Assembly: GCA_035308525.1 (NCBI GenBank)
Contig: DATGGM010000072.1
Location: 1 to 64,000 of the forward strand
DNA from: Bog-159 sp035308525
Lineage (GTDB): Bacteria; Acidobacteriota; Terriglobia; Bryobacterales; Bryobacteraceae
Length of the DNA stretch: 64,000 bases
Direction: 5' to 3'
The notes under the pieces were generated by a model. It did not search any database. It saw nothing but the letters and a program-made list of their open reading frames with translations, and was not told where the DNA came from. Shown one piece after another: positions 33,995 through 42,926 of this stretch; the first letter of the stretch is position 1, and each line of letters starts with the position of its first letter. Position numbers and translations under genes: made by a program.

Positions 33995-34792
33995 TCACCG
34001 GGCGCGCGTCTGGATGGCGCGTAACGTCAGTAACGCCTGTTCCTGGACTTTCTCGGGCATGGCAGACGCTCCCCGCGCGTAGCGTTGCACCTCCTCCACG
34101 TCCTCCTTGGTGCCGACGGTCCAAAGCGCCCGTAAGGCTTCCCAGACGTGATCTTTGTCGGCGGAAAGTTCGATCAGGGGATCGCCGGCGCCGATTATGT
34201 CGCCCTCATGGCGATTCAAATCACGCACCTCCCCGGGTAGCGGAGAGCGCACTTCGGTCTGGCCTACATGCGCCACTAGCGTGCCCGGATTGACATACTC
34301 GGCCAGTTTGAGCCGGTAGTGGACCGGGCCGGCGCCGGGGGAGACAAGCGTATACGGCCGCAACATGGCCAATAGCTCGGGGCGGGCTGCCGGATCGCCG
34401 AAATTGGACAACGCCAAGGCAGCGTTCCGGCGCACCATCGGCTGGGAATCCGTAATCAGCTTCAGCAGAGCATCGTGAAACGGGGCGTAGGTGTGGTCCT
34501 GGCCCATGATCCATGCAGCGGTCTGGCGCAGTTCGATGTGGGGGCTGGCAGCCAGCGCCACCACCTGCGGATACCAGCGCGCGACCCCGGCATCGTGGCG
34601 GCTCATGCGCTCGCCGATTTGCACCAGGGCATGCTGGGCGTGCCGGGGCTTGCCGCTATCCGCCAGGTAGCGGTCGAGTTCGGCGTCGGGCAGCTTGCGT
34701 CCGAACCACGTTCCGTACCAGAACAGGAACGGGAACAGAACCAGCAGCAGGGCGAAAATGGTGATCAGGAGATACGCGCGTTGGCGAGCCAT
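33995..34792 (-). CDS. Membrane-anchored HEAT-repeat protein with inserted barrel-sandwich (lipoyl-like) domain
   Basis: The ATG at 34792 gives 265 residues; the frame back to 34897 encodes an unlikely Ser/Arg-rich leader. A transmembrane helix lies at about 7-29. Residues 55-145 look like HEAT/armadillo repeats (RQTAAWIMGQ, VRRNAALALSNFGD). Residues 170-210 form a biotinyl/lipoyl-like segment (TEVRSPLPGEVRDLNRHEGD followed by PLIELSADK) without a modifiable Lys in the hairpin. HEAT-like helices resume to the end. I cannot assign a function. It follows the secreted protein gene at 34839 by 46 bases. Confidence 0.7.
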   Translation of the reverse strand: MARQRAYLLITIFALLLVLFPFLFWYGTWFGRKLPDAELDRYLADSGKPRHAQHALVQIGERMSRHDAGVARWYPQVVALAASPHIELRQTAAWIMGQDHTYAPFHDALLKLITDSQPMVRRNAALALSNFGDPAARPELLAMLRPYTLVSPGAGPVHYRLKLAEYVNPGTLVAHVGQTEVRSPLPGEVRDLNRHEGDIIGAGDPLIELSADKDHVWEALRALWTVGTKEDVEEVQRYARGASAMPEKVQEQALLTLRAIQTRAR

Positions 34793-34838
34793 CAAACGAT
34801 CCCATGATAGCGTGGTGCGGGCGCCGGCCGCGTCGCGC

Positions 34839-35717
34839 TCACGGCTGCGCGTCGAACTTGATGGCGGCATCGGCGCCGAATTTCTTGAACGGCGCATACC
34901 GGAACTCTTCTTCCACCATCAATTGATCGTTCGCAAAGCTCCGGTGGGTGATGGCTGCGGGAGCCGCGAATCCGTTGGCGTTGAGGGTGTAATCCACGGA
35001 AGCTTCTTCACGAAAAGAGTTTTTGCCATTTTGACGCTTCTCGACGATCGTGATGCGCAGCGGCAGCCCGTCCGGCAAGCGCGCATAGATGCGGCCCTCT
35101 ATGGGCTGGTGGATGGCGCGGCGGCCCTGAAAAACCAACATGCGGTCGGGACCCTGAACTTGCGTATACGAAACGATCTTTACCCGATCGGCGCCGATAC
35201 GATCATCGCCCGCCAGGTCAAAGCGATAATTTCCGACCTGCCGCCTGGTGAACAGCAGGAGCAGCGGCCCGAAGTCGACGGCGGCCGCGGCCAGACCATA
35301 CTTCTGAAACTGCTCGAGCATCCGTTTCTTAGCGTGGTCGTCGGACGAGGCCAGACCCAACGCCAGGGCGTGCCGGGCAGCCGCCGCGGACGAAACCGGC
35401 CGGCCATCCACAGCCGCTACCTGGCGGAACTCGTGCAGCGATTCGGGCGCCTCCTGGAGCGTCCCGAAACTGTATTCCGAGATGATTTCGCGGGTTCGCC
35501 AGGTGGCGACGAGCGGTTTGACGGCGGCCGCTCCCGCGCGCGGATGAAACCGCGGCGGCTCTTTTAGGGCCCGCTGGGTAAGGGTCTCCTCGGACAGCAC
35601 TTGCGGGGCGACGCGGCGGAAGACGTCGGCCTCTTCGGTAACCCGCGAGAGGATCTCGGGCAGGGTCTGAGCGGCGGCCACTGAAGCCAGACAGAGCATC
35701 GCCGCCGCGCGCCACAT
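34839..35717 (-). CDS. Secreted protein of unknown function
   Basis: The 292-residue protein has a 16-residue signal peptide (cleavage after SVAAA). It is then predicted to be mixed, with a helical first half and a beta-rich second half (the YRFDLAGDDRIGADRVKIVSY and GRIYARLPDGLPLRITIVEK patterns) reminiscent of outer-membrane lipoprotein-sorting folds. I do not recognise a family. The ATG at 35717 has a plausible promoter, and the HEAT/barrel-sandwich membrane gene lies just downstream, so the two are probably one operon. Confidence 0.65.
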   Translation of the reverse strand: MWRAAAMLCLASVAAAQTLPEILSRVTEEADVFRRVAPQVLSEETLTQRALKEPPRFHPRAGAAAVKPLVATWRTREIISEYSFGTLQEAPESLHEFRQVAAVDGRPVSSAAAARHALALGLASSDDHAKKRMLEQFQKYGLAAAAVDFGPLLLLFTRRQVGNYRFDLAGDDRIGADRVKIVSYTQVQGPDRMLVFQGRRAIHQPIEGRIYARLPDGLPLRITIVEKRQNGKNSFREEASVDYTLNANGFAAPAAITHRSFANDQLMVEEEFRYAPFKKFGADAAIKFDAQP

Positions 35718-35723
35718 GTGGAT

Positions 35724-35752
35724 ATAGTATCTGGGTTGCGCGGCCTGTACAA
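35724..35752 (-). promoter_or_regulatory. Candidate sigma-70 promoter for the 34839-35717 gene
   Basis: On the minus strand TTGTAC (35747-35752) and TACTAT (35724-35729) are separated by 17 bases, and the ATG follows about 6 bases after the -10. This would give an almost leaderless transcript. The match to consensus is partial (3 of 6 and 4 of 6). Confidence 0.3.
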
Positions 35753-35775
35753 TGCCCGGCAGGTACTGTTATGTC

Positions 35776-35804
35776 TTGACAGTTACTTCCCGCACGTTGT
35801 ACCG
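35776..35804 (+). promoter_or_regulatory. Candidate -35 region of the arylsulfotransferase operon
   Basis: A perfect TTGACA lies at 35776-35781 in the divergent gap, about 86 bases before the first sulfotransferase ATG. No good -10 follows at 16-18 bases (GTACCG at 35799-35804), so the promoter is weak, activator-dependent, or not real. Confidence 0.25.
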
Positions 35805-35867
35805 TTCCATCTAGATGCTCCGGCTCGACCGGTGCTCACAGGGTCATCTGGGCTGGAGGGCAACCCC

Positions 35868-37913
35868 ATGAAAACAAAGAACGGATTATTGTGTCTGGCA
35901 GGATGGACCGCGCTGCTATGCGCCCCGGCATTCGCCACCGTCACTGTGTCCATGACACCATCGCACGCCTCGCCGCAACCACTTGGTACTTCTATTACGT
36001 GGACCGCGACCGGCACGGACACCGCCAGCGGGCCCCTGACCTTCCAGTTCAATGTCACGCCCCCCGGTGGATCCCTGACGATGGTGAAAGACTTCAACGT
36101 GGGGACGCTCAGCGGCGGCACATGGACCGCCCAGCCGTTCGTGTGGGTCCCGACGTTAAGCGAAGGCATTTATAAGATTGAGGTGGTCGTGAAAGACTTT
36201 GCGACCGCATCCACAACGTCGAAGACCTTCTCTTTTACCGTAACTCCGCTGGTTTCGACCAGCACGCCGGTGGTCACGGCCACCGCCAACCCTCTGGTGG
36301 CGTTGTTCAGCTCGCTAGGCTGCGCGAAGGGGAGCAAAATGCGCGTCTCTTTTCACGCTCAGGGCAGCACGGCCGCCACCTTGACGAATTATGTGCCGTG
36401 CCGAAGCACCTCCATGAATTTTGAAATAGCCGGCATGTACCAGAGCACGGTCTACACGATGTTCGCGGAAACCCTAACCAACGGGAAGATCACCAAAGGT
36501 ACATCGGTGAATTTCACCACCGGCGCACTTCCCACAAACATCAACTTTCCCTCTTTCAAGATCGAAACTGCGCCCGTTTCCTCTACCGATACCGCCGAGA
36601 ATATGTTGCTGATCAATACCACCCAGCTTGGCGGGCAGCCTCTGTATCCGAATATTGCGACCAACCTGGCCGGCAAGATCATGTGGTATTACCTCGGCAG
36701 CAATAACCACGGCACCACCATTACCCGTCCGCTGGCGAACTCCAGCATGCTCACCATTCAGTACGGCCCGTCCTGGAATACGGTGACCAGCAACCAGCAA
36801 CTGCTGCGTCAGATTGACCTGGCGGGCAATATCATCAAGGAGACCAACACGGGCGTGGTCCAGCAGGAGCTGCGGGCCTTGGGCGCGGTGGACGGAGGTC
36901 CCTGCAATGTTTTCTCCAGCCCGCCGCTGCCGGGAGCAGCCTGCCTGGATACGTTCAGCCACGACGCCATACAATACACGATCGGAACGACACAGTACAC
37001 GGCGGTTCTGTGTGACATTGAGAAGATTTTCCCGGCGGGAACGCAGGGCGACACCAGCGGTTACCCGGTGGATATCCGGGGAATCATGATCGTAGTCCTC
37101 GATTCGAATTGGCAGGCGGTCTGGTATTGGGACTCTTTCGATCCCGACGGCGGCGGAAACGGGTACCCGCTATTGCCGGTTTCGCGCGTCGCCGCGCTGA
37201 ATGAGGAGTGCGCGGTCAACGAACAGGGTTGCGAGGGAATCCAACTGCTGGGTACCGGCGTCGCCCCCCTGGCCCGGGACTGGCTGCACAGCAACAGCAT
37301 CTATTATTGGGGCACGGACACCACGGGCGGCACATCCGGTGCCTTTGTCTGGTCCTCGCGCGACCAGGACTGGGTGATGAAGGTCGACTACGGCAATGGC
37401 ACCGGTACCAAGAACCTGCTCTGGACCATGGGAGTGTGCAGCAACTCCTTCACGTTTCAAAATATCTACAACGATCCGTGGCCATGGTATTCCGGCCAGC
37501 ATGAGGTCGCCATGGAGAACAATGGCGCAGGCCCCTTGACCATCTTCGACGACGGCAATACCCGGGTTTCGACAGGGGCTTCGAAGCAATGTATGAATGG
37601 TGTGGGAGGGACGCCCTACAGCCGCGGCATGGCCCTAAGTGTGGATGAGACAAATATGACGGTTACGCCCGTGCTGAGCCAGAACCTGGGATCATACTCA
37701 CCGGCCAACGGAAGTGCTCAGATGCTGTCGAACGGTAATTTCTTCTTCTTGTCGGGCGTTGCGTTCCTCAACATCAACACGGATGTGAGTTACTCAATAG
37801 AGATCTTCCCAACCCCCGGCACCGATACAGGCACTACGGTGTATAACATTCAGGGTCCCGAGGCGTACCGTGGCTGGCGGATGGCCAACCTGTACGCGCC
37901 TCCTACCACGTAG
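35868..37913 (+). CDS. Secreted arylsulfotransferase-like (ASST) protein, copy 1
   Basis: The start at 35868 puts a clean signal peptide at the N-terminus (LLCAPAFA), giving 681 residues. Two Ig/Fn3-like domains (about 25-130 and 135-220) precede a six-bladed propeller of the arylsulfotransferase type. Candidate active-site residues match the E. coli AssT set: His365 (FSHDAI), His474 and Asn476 (DWLHSNS), Arg498 (SSRDQDW) and His545 (SGQHEVAMENNG), the last being the likely sulfated His. AssT moves sulfate between phenols in the periplasm without PAPS. The longer frame from 35718 has no signal. A near copy lies 16 bases downstream. Confidence 0.85.
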   Translation: MKTKNGLLCLAGWTALLCAPAFATVTVSMTPSHASPQPLGTSITWTATGTDTASGPLTFQFNVTPPGGSLTMVKDFNVGTLSGGTWTAQPFVWVPTLSEGIYKIEVVVKDFATASTTSKTFSFTVTPLVSTSTPVVTATANPLVALFSSLGCAKGSKMRVSFHAQGSTAATLTNYVPCRSTSMNFEIAGMYQSTVYTMFAETLTNGKITKGTSVNFTTGALPTNINFPSFKIETAPVSSTDTAENMLLINTTQLGGQPLYPNIATNLAGKIMWYYLGSNNHGTTITRPLANSSMLTIQYGPSWNTVTSNQQLLRQIDLAGNIIKETNTGVVQQELRALGAVDGGPCNVFSSPPLPGAACLDTFSHDAIQYTIGTTQYTAVLCDIEKIFPAGTQGDTSGYPVDIRGIMIVVLDSNWQAVWYWDSFDPDGGGNGYPLLPVSRVAALNEECAVNEQGCEGIQLLGTGVAPLARDWLHSNSIYYWGTDTTGGTSGAFVWSSRDQDWVMKVDYGNGTGTKNLLWTMGVCSNSFTFQNIYNDPWPWYSGQHEVAMENNGAGPLTIFDDGNTRVSTGASKQCMNGVGGTPYSRGMALSVDETNMTVTPVLSQNLGSYSPANGSAQMLSNGNFFFLSGVAFLNINTDVSYSIEIFPTPGTDTGTTVYNIQGPEAYRGWRMANLYAPPTT

Positions 37914-37929
37914 TCTGGCGACGCAACGG

Positions 37930-39966
37930 ATGAGAGTGTCATGGTGTGGTTCGCGGCTGCCCGCCGTGCTGGTGGCCGCATGCTGCGCGCCGGCTTTCAG
38001 CGCCGTGTCGATAGTCTCGCTATCCCCTTCAGTAGCTTCGCCCGAAGCGCTAGGCACTTCCATTAGCTGGACGGCGACGGCCTCCAACACCGGCAAGGGC
38101 AAGCTGACTTTCCGGTTCAACATTGCGCCGCCGGGCGGACACCTGTCCATGGTCGCGGACTTCAATGTCGGGACGCTTAGCTCGGGCACATGGACAGCGC
38201 CTCCCTTCGTTTGGGTACCTACCGCGATGGAAGGCGTGTATCGGGTCCAGGTAGTGGCCAAGGACTTCACGTCCGGTGCTCAGGCTTCGCAGACAGTTTC
38301 GTTTACCGTAAGTCCGCTGGTGAAAAGCAATGCGCCCTTGGCGGTGGCGACCGCCAACCCGCTGGTAGCTTTATTCAGCGCGCCGGCGTGTGCTGTCGGT
38401 AGCCAGATGCGTATATCCTTTGCGCCACTATCCGGAGGCGTGCCTGCCAACTCCACGAATTGGGTAAATTGCAATGCCAGCGCCAGCATGACGTTTGAAG
38501 TGGCCGGTATGTACCCCAGCACCGCTTATTCGATGTTCGCCCAAACCAACACGAACGGGAATATCGTTAACGGGCCGGCGGTCAGTTTTACGACGGGACC
38601 TCTCCCCACCAGCATCCCGTTTCCGGAGTTCAACATCGGCGTCGGCGTGGGCGCCTCAACGGATACCGCGGACTCTACGGTGCTGATCAACACAACGCAG
38701 CTCTCCGGAACCCGTCTTTATCCGAATGTCGCGATCGATTTATCCGGCAAGGTGATGTGGTATTACTCGGCAAGCTTGAACCACGGCAGCACCATTACGC
38801 GTCCCCTGCCGAACGCCACCATGCTTACGATCCAATACGGTAAGGCCTGGGCGACTACCAAGAACCAGCAACTCCTGATCCAGATCGACCTGGCGGGCAA
38901 TACAATCAGGGAAACCAACACGGGTGCCGTCCAGCAACAACTGCTTTCTTTAGGAGCCGTGGATGGCGGCCCATGTGACGTTTTTCCCAGCCCGCCGCCG
39001 GTGGGATCGGGTTGTCTCGACACATTCAGCCACGACGCCATCCAGTTCAATATCGGACCCAATCAGTACACTGCCCTGCTGTCTGACATCGAAAGGATCT
39101 TTCCGGCCGGCACGCAGGGCGATACCAGCGGCCTGCCGGTCGATATCCGGGGATCCATGATCGTGGTTCTGGACTCGAATTGGCAGGCGGTATGGTATTG
39201 GGACTCCTTCAATCCGGCCGGCGGCGGCAACGGCTATCCGCTCCTGCCGATTACGCGGGTGGCCCCGCTGGATGAAATCTGCAGCATCGGCCAGCCAGGC
39301 TGCGATGCCATCCAACTGCTGGGGCCGGGCATTTCTCCCACGGCGATCGACTGGCTGCATTGTAATAGTCTCTATTATTGGCCTACGGACACATCGGGCG
39401 GCGCGTCCGGCGACCTGGTCTGGTCGTCGCGGAACCAGGACTGGGTCATGAAAGTCGACTACCACAACGGCACGGGCAAGGGTGACCTGTTGTGGACCAT
39501 GGGACCCTGCGGCAGTTTCGCCTTCAACAACGTTTATAATGATCCGTGGCCGTGGTTCTCCGGGCAGCATGACGCCGGGATGGAAAATAACGGCGCGGGA
39601 CCATTGACCGTTTTTGACGACGGCAATACGCGGGTTTCCCGGCCGGGCCGGTCCACGCAATGCATGCCGGGCGCGGGCGGCGGCAATAGCCGGGGTATGG
39701 CTCTTTCGGTGGATGAAGCAGGGATGCAGGTGACGCCAGTGCTTAGCGCGGATTTGGGAGGCTTCTCGCCGGCGAACGGCAGCGCTCAGTTGCTGTCGAA
39801 CGGCAACTACTTCTTCCTGTCGGGCGTGGTGGCCAAGTCGGGATATGCAATCGAGATCTTTCCAACACCGGGCACGGAAACCGGTACACAAGCCCTGAAC
39901 ATTCAGGGTTCGGAAGGCTATCGGGCCTGGCGGATGCCGAGCCTTTACGCGCCACCGACCACATGA
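37930..39966 (+). CDS. Secreted arylsulfotransferase-like (ASST) protein, copy 2
   Basis: This 678-residue protein is a tandem paralogue of the upstream gene, with the same signal peptide, two Ig-like domains and propeller. It keeps the same putative catalytic segments (FSHDAI, DWLHCNS, SSRNQDW, SGQHDAGMENNG). Long stretches are near-identical, for example around GTQGDTSG, SNWQAVWYWDSF and NIYNDPWPW or NVYNDPWPW. The ATG at 37930 is 16 bases after the first copy's stop. Its own stop overlaps the DinB ATG by 4 bases. The two copies may use different acceptors or form a heteromer. Confidence 0.85.
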   Translation: MRVSWCGSRLPAVLVAACCAPAFSAVSIVSLSPSVASPEALGTSISWTATASNTGKGKLTFRFNIAPPGGHLSMVADFNVGTLSSGTWTAPPFVWVPTAMEGVYRVQVVAKDFTSGAQASQTVSFTVSPLVKSNAPLAVATANPLVALFSAPACAVGSQMRISFAPLSGGVPANSTNWVNCNASASMTFEVAGMYPSTAYSMFAQTNTNGNIVNGPAVSFTTGPLPTSIPFPEFNIGVGVGASTDTADSTVLINTTQLSGTRLYPNVAIDLSGKVMWYYSASLNHGSTITRPLPNATMLTIQYGKAWATTKNQQLLIQIDLAGNTIRETNTGAVQQQLLSLGAVDGGPCDVFPSPPPVGSGCLDTFSHDAIQFNIGPNQYTALLSDIERIFPAGTQGDTSGLPVDIRGSMIVVLDSNWQAVWYWDSFNPAGGGNGYPLLPITRVAPLDEICSIGQPGCDAIQLLGPGISPTAIDWLHCNSLYYWPTDTSGGASGDLVWSSRNQDWVMKVDYHNGTGKGDLLWTMGPCGSFAFNNVYNDPWPWFSGQHDAGMENNGAGPLTVFDDGNTRVSRPGRSTQCMPGAGGGNSRGMALSVDEAGMQVTPVLSADLGGFSPANGSAQLLSNGNYFFLSGVVAKSGYAIEIFPTPGTETGTQALNIQGSEGYRAWRMPSLYAPPTT

Positions 39967-40436
39967 GCGAAATCAACCGTATCGTCGACCAGCTCCATAG
40001 GGCTTGGGAAGGACCCGCCTGGCACGGCCCGGCGCTCGGCGAGCTTCTGGCTGGCGTGATGGCCGACACCGCCGCCCAACATTCTATTCCCGGCGCGCAC
40101 ACGATCTGGGAAATCGTCCTGCACGTTACCGTGTGGATCTCGGTAGTTGCCCGCCGCATTGAAGGTCAATCTATTCCGACGCTGCCACCCGCCGAAGACT
40201 GGCCCGCGGCGCCGGAGCCCAGCGAGGCCGGCTGGCGGGACGCGATCAACCTGCTCGCCGAAGCCCAGCGCGATCTTGAAGACAAGGCGCGCCAGCTCCC
40301 GGACGATCGCCTTCGCGAGAAGGTCCTGGGCGACCGGCCCTATTCCATCTACACCATGCTGCACGGGGTGGTGCAGCACAACCTGTATCACGCCGGCCAG
40401 ATCGCCCTGCTGAAGAAGGCCGCGCTCGCGCCATGA
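39963..40436 (+). CDS. DinB-family (YfiT-like) metal-binding four-helix protein
   Basis: The 157-residue protein is an all-helical bundle of the DinB/YfiT type. The three metal-binding His positions are His54 (IVLHVTVW) and the two in GVVQHNLYHAGQ near the C-terminus. Many family members are thiol-dependent transferases with unknown substrate. It overlaps the second sulfotransferase stop by ATGA and the kdsA start by ATGA, so it is translationally locked to both. Confidence 0.85.
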   Translation: MSEINRIVDQLHRAWEGPAWHGPALGELLAGVMADTAAQHSIPGAHTIWEIVLHVTVWISVVARRIEGQSIPTLPPAEDWPAAPEPSEAGWRDAINLLAEAQRDLEDKARQLPDDRLREKVLGDRPYSIYTMLHGVVQHNLYHAGQIALLKKAALAP

Positions 40437-41239
40437 TCGATGTCTCGGATTTCGGCAAGGGCCAGCCCCTGGTGCTCATTGCCGGACCGTGCGTGATCGA
40501 GAGCGAAGAGCATGTGCAGCGCATGGCGCGGGCCATCGGCGAAATCGCGGGCCCTTTCGTCTTTAAAGCGTCGTTCGATAAAGCCAACCGTACCAGCCTG
40601 GGCGGCTATCGCGGGCCGGGCCTGAAGGAGGGACTGCGCATCCTGGCGGGCGTCAGGCGTACCGGCGTAGCCGTTTTGACCGATATCCACGAGCCGGCCC
40701 AGGCTGGGCCCGCGGCGGAGGTCGCCGATATCCTGCAGATCCCGGCATTCCTGTGCCGCCAGACGGATCTGCTGCTGGAAGCGGGCCGCACAGGACGGAT
40801 CGTGAACATCAAGAAGGGCCAGTTCGTGGCGCCGGGAGACATTGCCCGGGCCGCCGAGAAGGTGGCGTCCACGGGCAACGTGCAGGTGCTGCTCACCGAA
40901 CGCGGCTCGTCGTTCGGTTACAACAACCTGGTTGTGGATATGCGCGGATTGAAGATCATGCGCGATTTGGGCTGGCCGGTGGTCTTCGACGCCACCCACA
41001 GCGTGCAATTGCCCAGCGGCGGAGGCGCGGCTTCGGGCGGGCAGCCGCAGTTCATCGAGCCCCTGGCCCGGGCGGCCGTGGCCGTGGGCATCGACGGGCT
41101 GTTCGTGGAGGTGCATGATGCGCCGGACCAGGCCCTATCCGACGGCGCGAACGCCCTGCGTCTGGACCTGCTGGCGGAACTGCTGCGCCGGCTGCGGTCG
41201 CTGGACGCCGTAGTGAAATCCGGCTTTCTGCACGCTTAG
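40433..41239 (+). CDS. kdsA: 3-deoxy-D-manno-octulosonate 8-phosphate synthase
   Basis: KdsA condenses phosphoenolpyruvate with arabinose 5-phosphate to Kdo-8-P for lipopolysaccharide. The 268-residue protein has the IAGPCVIES start with Cys20. In this family the Cys marks the metal-dependent class; the metal-free class has Asn there. Other signatures are KASFDKANRTS, the DIHEP segment, RQTDLLLEAG and FDATHSVQLP. The start overlaps the DinB gene as ATGA. Confidence 0.95.
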   Translation: MIDVSDFGKGQPLVLIAGPCVIESEEHVQRMARAIGEIAGPFVFKASFDKANRTSLGGYRGPGLKEGLRILAGVRRTGVAVLTDIHEPAQAGPAAEVADILQIPAFLCRQTDLLLEAGRTGRIVNIKKGQFVAPGDIARAAEKVASTGNVQVLLTERGSSFGYNNLVVDMRGLKIMRDLGWPVVFDATHSVQLPSGGGAASGGQPQFIEPLARAAVAVGIDGLFVEVHDAPDQALSDGANALRLDLLAELLRRLRSLDAVVKSGFLHA

Positions 41240-41283
41240 CCCGCTTCAACCGTCTTACAATGGTGGAGACAGGAGATCTCTCT

Positions 41284-41778
41284 ATGCCCAATCGCCGACG
41301 AAGGGGCTTCTCGCTCATCGAGCTTTTGATCGTTATCGCGATCATCCTCATCATCGTTACCGTGGCTTTGCCCAAGTTGAACAAGGCGCGCCTGTTCGCC
41401 CAGGAGATGGCGGCACAGAAGGCTGTCCAGACGCTTTGCACCGTGCAGATACAATACATGTCGCAATTCGGCCGTTTTGCCCAATCGCTGACCGAATTGG
41501 GACCGCCGGCCAGCGGCGCCGACACGGCGGCGGCGGCGGGACTGATCTCCGCGGATTTGGCTTCCGGCGTAAAGCAGGGATACAAATTTACGGTGACGGC
41601 AACGCCCGCCGGATTCGCGATTTCGGCCGTGCCTGCTTCCTTCGGCGCCACCGGCTCGCGCACGTTCTACGCCGACCAGACGATGGATATCCACTACAAC
41701 GACGGCCAGGAGCCGGCTACCGCCAACAGCCCCATCGTCAACACCGCCGCTAAAACCACGACCGACACCAGCAAGTAG
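41284..41778 (+). CDS. Type IV prepilin-like protein
   Basis: The 164-residue protein begins with a basic leader ending RRRRG, then the prepilin peptidase site before Phe9 (GFSLIELLIVIAIILII) with the conserved Glu at mature position 5. An AGGAG site lies just before the ATG at 41284; a start at 41260 would lengthen the leader. After the hydrophobic helix the protein is soluble and small, with a Thr/Ala-rich tail. No other pilus or secretion genes are nearby, so it could be a pilin, a pseudopilin or a minor pilin. Confidence 0.88.
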   Translation: MPNRRRRGFSLIELLIVIAIILIIVTVALPKLNKARLFAQEMAAQKAVQTLCTVQIQYMSQFGRFAQSLTELGPPASGADTAAAAGLISADLASGVKQGYKFTVTATPAGFAISAVPASFGATGSRTFYADQTMDIHYNDGQEPATANSPIVNTAAKTTTDTSK

Positions 41779-41781
41779 ACC

Positions 41782-41814
41782 GGCGCCCGCGCTGGTGCCG
41801 CGCCCTATTGTTTT
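41782..41814 (+). terminator. Possible weak intrinsic terminator
   Basis: GGCGCC (41782-41787) pairs with GGTGCC (41794-41799) through five Watson-Crick pairs and one G-U pair around a 6-base loop. A T-rich TTGTTTT follows at 41808-41814, 8 bases after the stem. It stands between the pilin and ymdB genes. The stem is short and the T-run displaced. Confidence 0.35.
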
Positions 41815-41854
41815 CGAGTCCCCTGCCCCGCGCGTGCTACCTTGACACTTACGG

Positions 41855-42637
41855 ATGAATATCCTCTTTATCGGCGATATCTTCGCCGCGCCCGGCCGGC
41901 AGCTTGTCGCCGGCCACCTCCAGGACATCAGGGAAACCAACCGCATCGACGTGGCCATTGCCAACGCTGAAAATGCGGCAGGCGGTTTTGGCATCACTCC
42001 GTCCATCGCCGAAGAACTGCTTTCGCTGGGCCTGGACGTGTTGACGTCCGGCAACCATATTTGGGACAAGAAGGAGATTCTGGACTACTTGCCGCGGCAG
42101 CCCAAGCTGCTGCGGCCCGCCAACTACCCGGCCGGTAACCCCGGTCAGGGGGTCATCGTAGTTTGCAGCGGGCAGGGCGTCCCTTGCGCCGTCATCAACC
42201 TGCAAGGCCGTACTTACATGCCGGACACGGACTGCCCGTTCCGTAAGGCGGACCAGATCCTCAGCGGGCTGGACCCCTCCGTCAAAGTCCGGTTCGTGGA
42301 CTTTCACGCCGAGGTGACCAGCGAAAAGATGGCCATGGGCTGGTATTTGGACGGCCGCGTCTCGGCCATGGTAGGTACCCACACCCATATCCCCACGGCC
42401 GACACTCGAATTCTGCCGGAAGGCACTGCCTACCAGACCGATGTAGGCATGACCGGGCCGTACGACTCGGTTATCGGCGTGAAGAAGGAACTGATCCTGC
42501 AGAGGTTTCTGACATCTCTGCCGGTGCGCATGGAGGCCGCCAGGGGCGCGCCCGAACTGCACGCCGTCATCCTGGAAGTTGACGATTCCACCGGCAAGGC
42601 CATCTCGATCCGCCGCCACACCATCCGCGGGGATTAG
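41855..42637 (+). CDS. ymdB: YmdB-family metallophosphoesterase
   Basis: The 260-residue protein matches the TIGR00282/YmdB group of cyclic-nucleotide phosphodiesterases. Metal ligands appear in order: FIGDIFA at the N-terminus, NAENAAGG, TSGNHIWDKKE, DFHAEVTSEK and GTHTHIPTAD. In Bacillus the relative hydrolyses cAMP and affects biofilm genes. In this organism the role is inferred from family only. Confidence 0.93.
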   Translation: MNILFIGDIFAAPGRQLVAGHLQDIRETNRIDVAIANAENAAGGFGITPSIAEELLSLGLDVLTSGNHIWDKKEILDYLPRQPKLLRPANYPAGNPGQGVIVVCSGQGVPCAVINLQGRTYMPDTDCPFRKADQILSGLDPSVKVRFVDFHAEVTSEKMAMGWYLDGRVSAMVGTHTHIPTADTRILPEGTAYQTDVGMTGPYDSVIGVKKELILQRFLTSLPVRMEAARGAPELHAVILEVDDSTGKAISIRRHTIRGD

Positions 42638-42716
42638 GCCCCGAAATTTTCCGGAGAGACATCCGGCGATTCCCGCACATATACCTTGAATTCCGCCAAA
42701 ACGAGAGGAGGGTTCC

Positions 42717-42926
42717 ATGGCGCCCAAATCATGCGATCAGTTCGCCTCGGAGGAGTTGGCCCGCCCGAAGACACAAAAGCAGATCGCCGCCCGCGCGTTT
42801 GACTTGTGGCTGGCCAGGGGATTTCGTGACGGATCGCCGCAGGAAGACTGGCTGCAAGCGCAACGGGAAATGCAGCGGGCCGCGCCATCCCTGGGACGGA
42901 GGCTCAATGGTCATCCTGTACAATGA
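42717..42926 (+). CDS. DUF2934-family small protein
   Basis: The 69-residue protein has the DUF2934 core (IAARAFDLWLARGFRDGSP then EDWLQAQREM), a helical segment of unknown function common in acidobacteria and some proteobacteria. A strong GGAGG lies 6 bases before the ATG. It overlaps the next gene by 20 bases, so the two are co-translated. Confidence 0.75.
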   Translation: MAPKSCDQFASEELARPKTQKQIAARAFDLWLARGFRDGSPQEDWLQAQREMQRAAPSLGRRLNGHPVQ

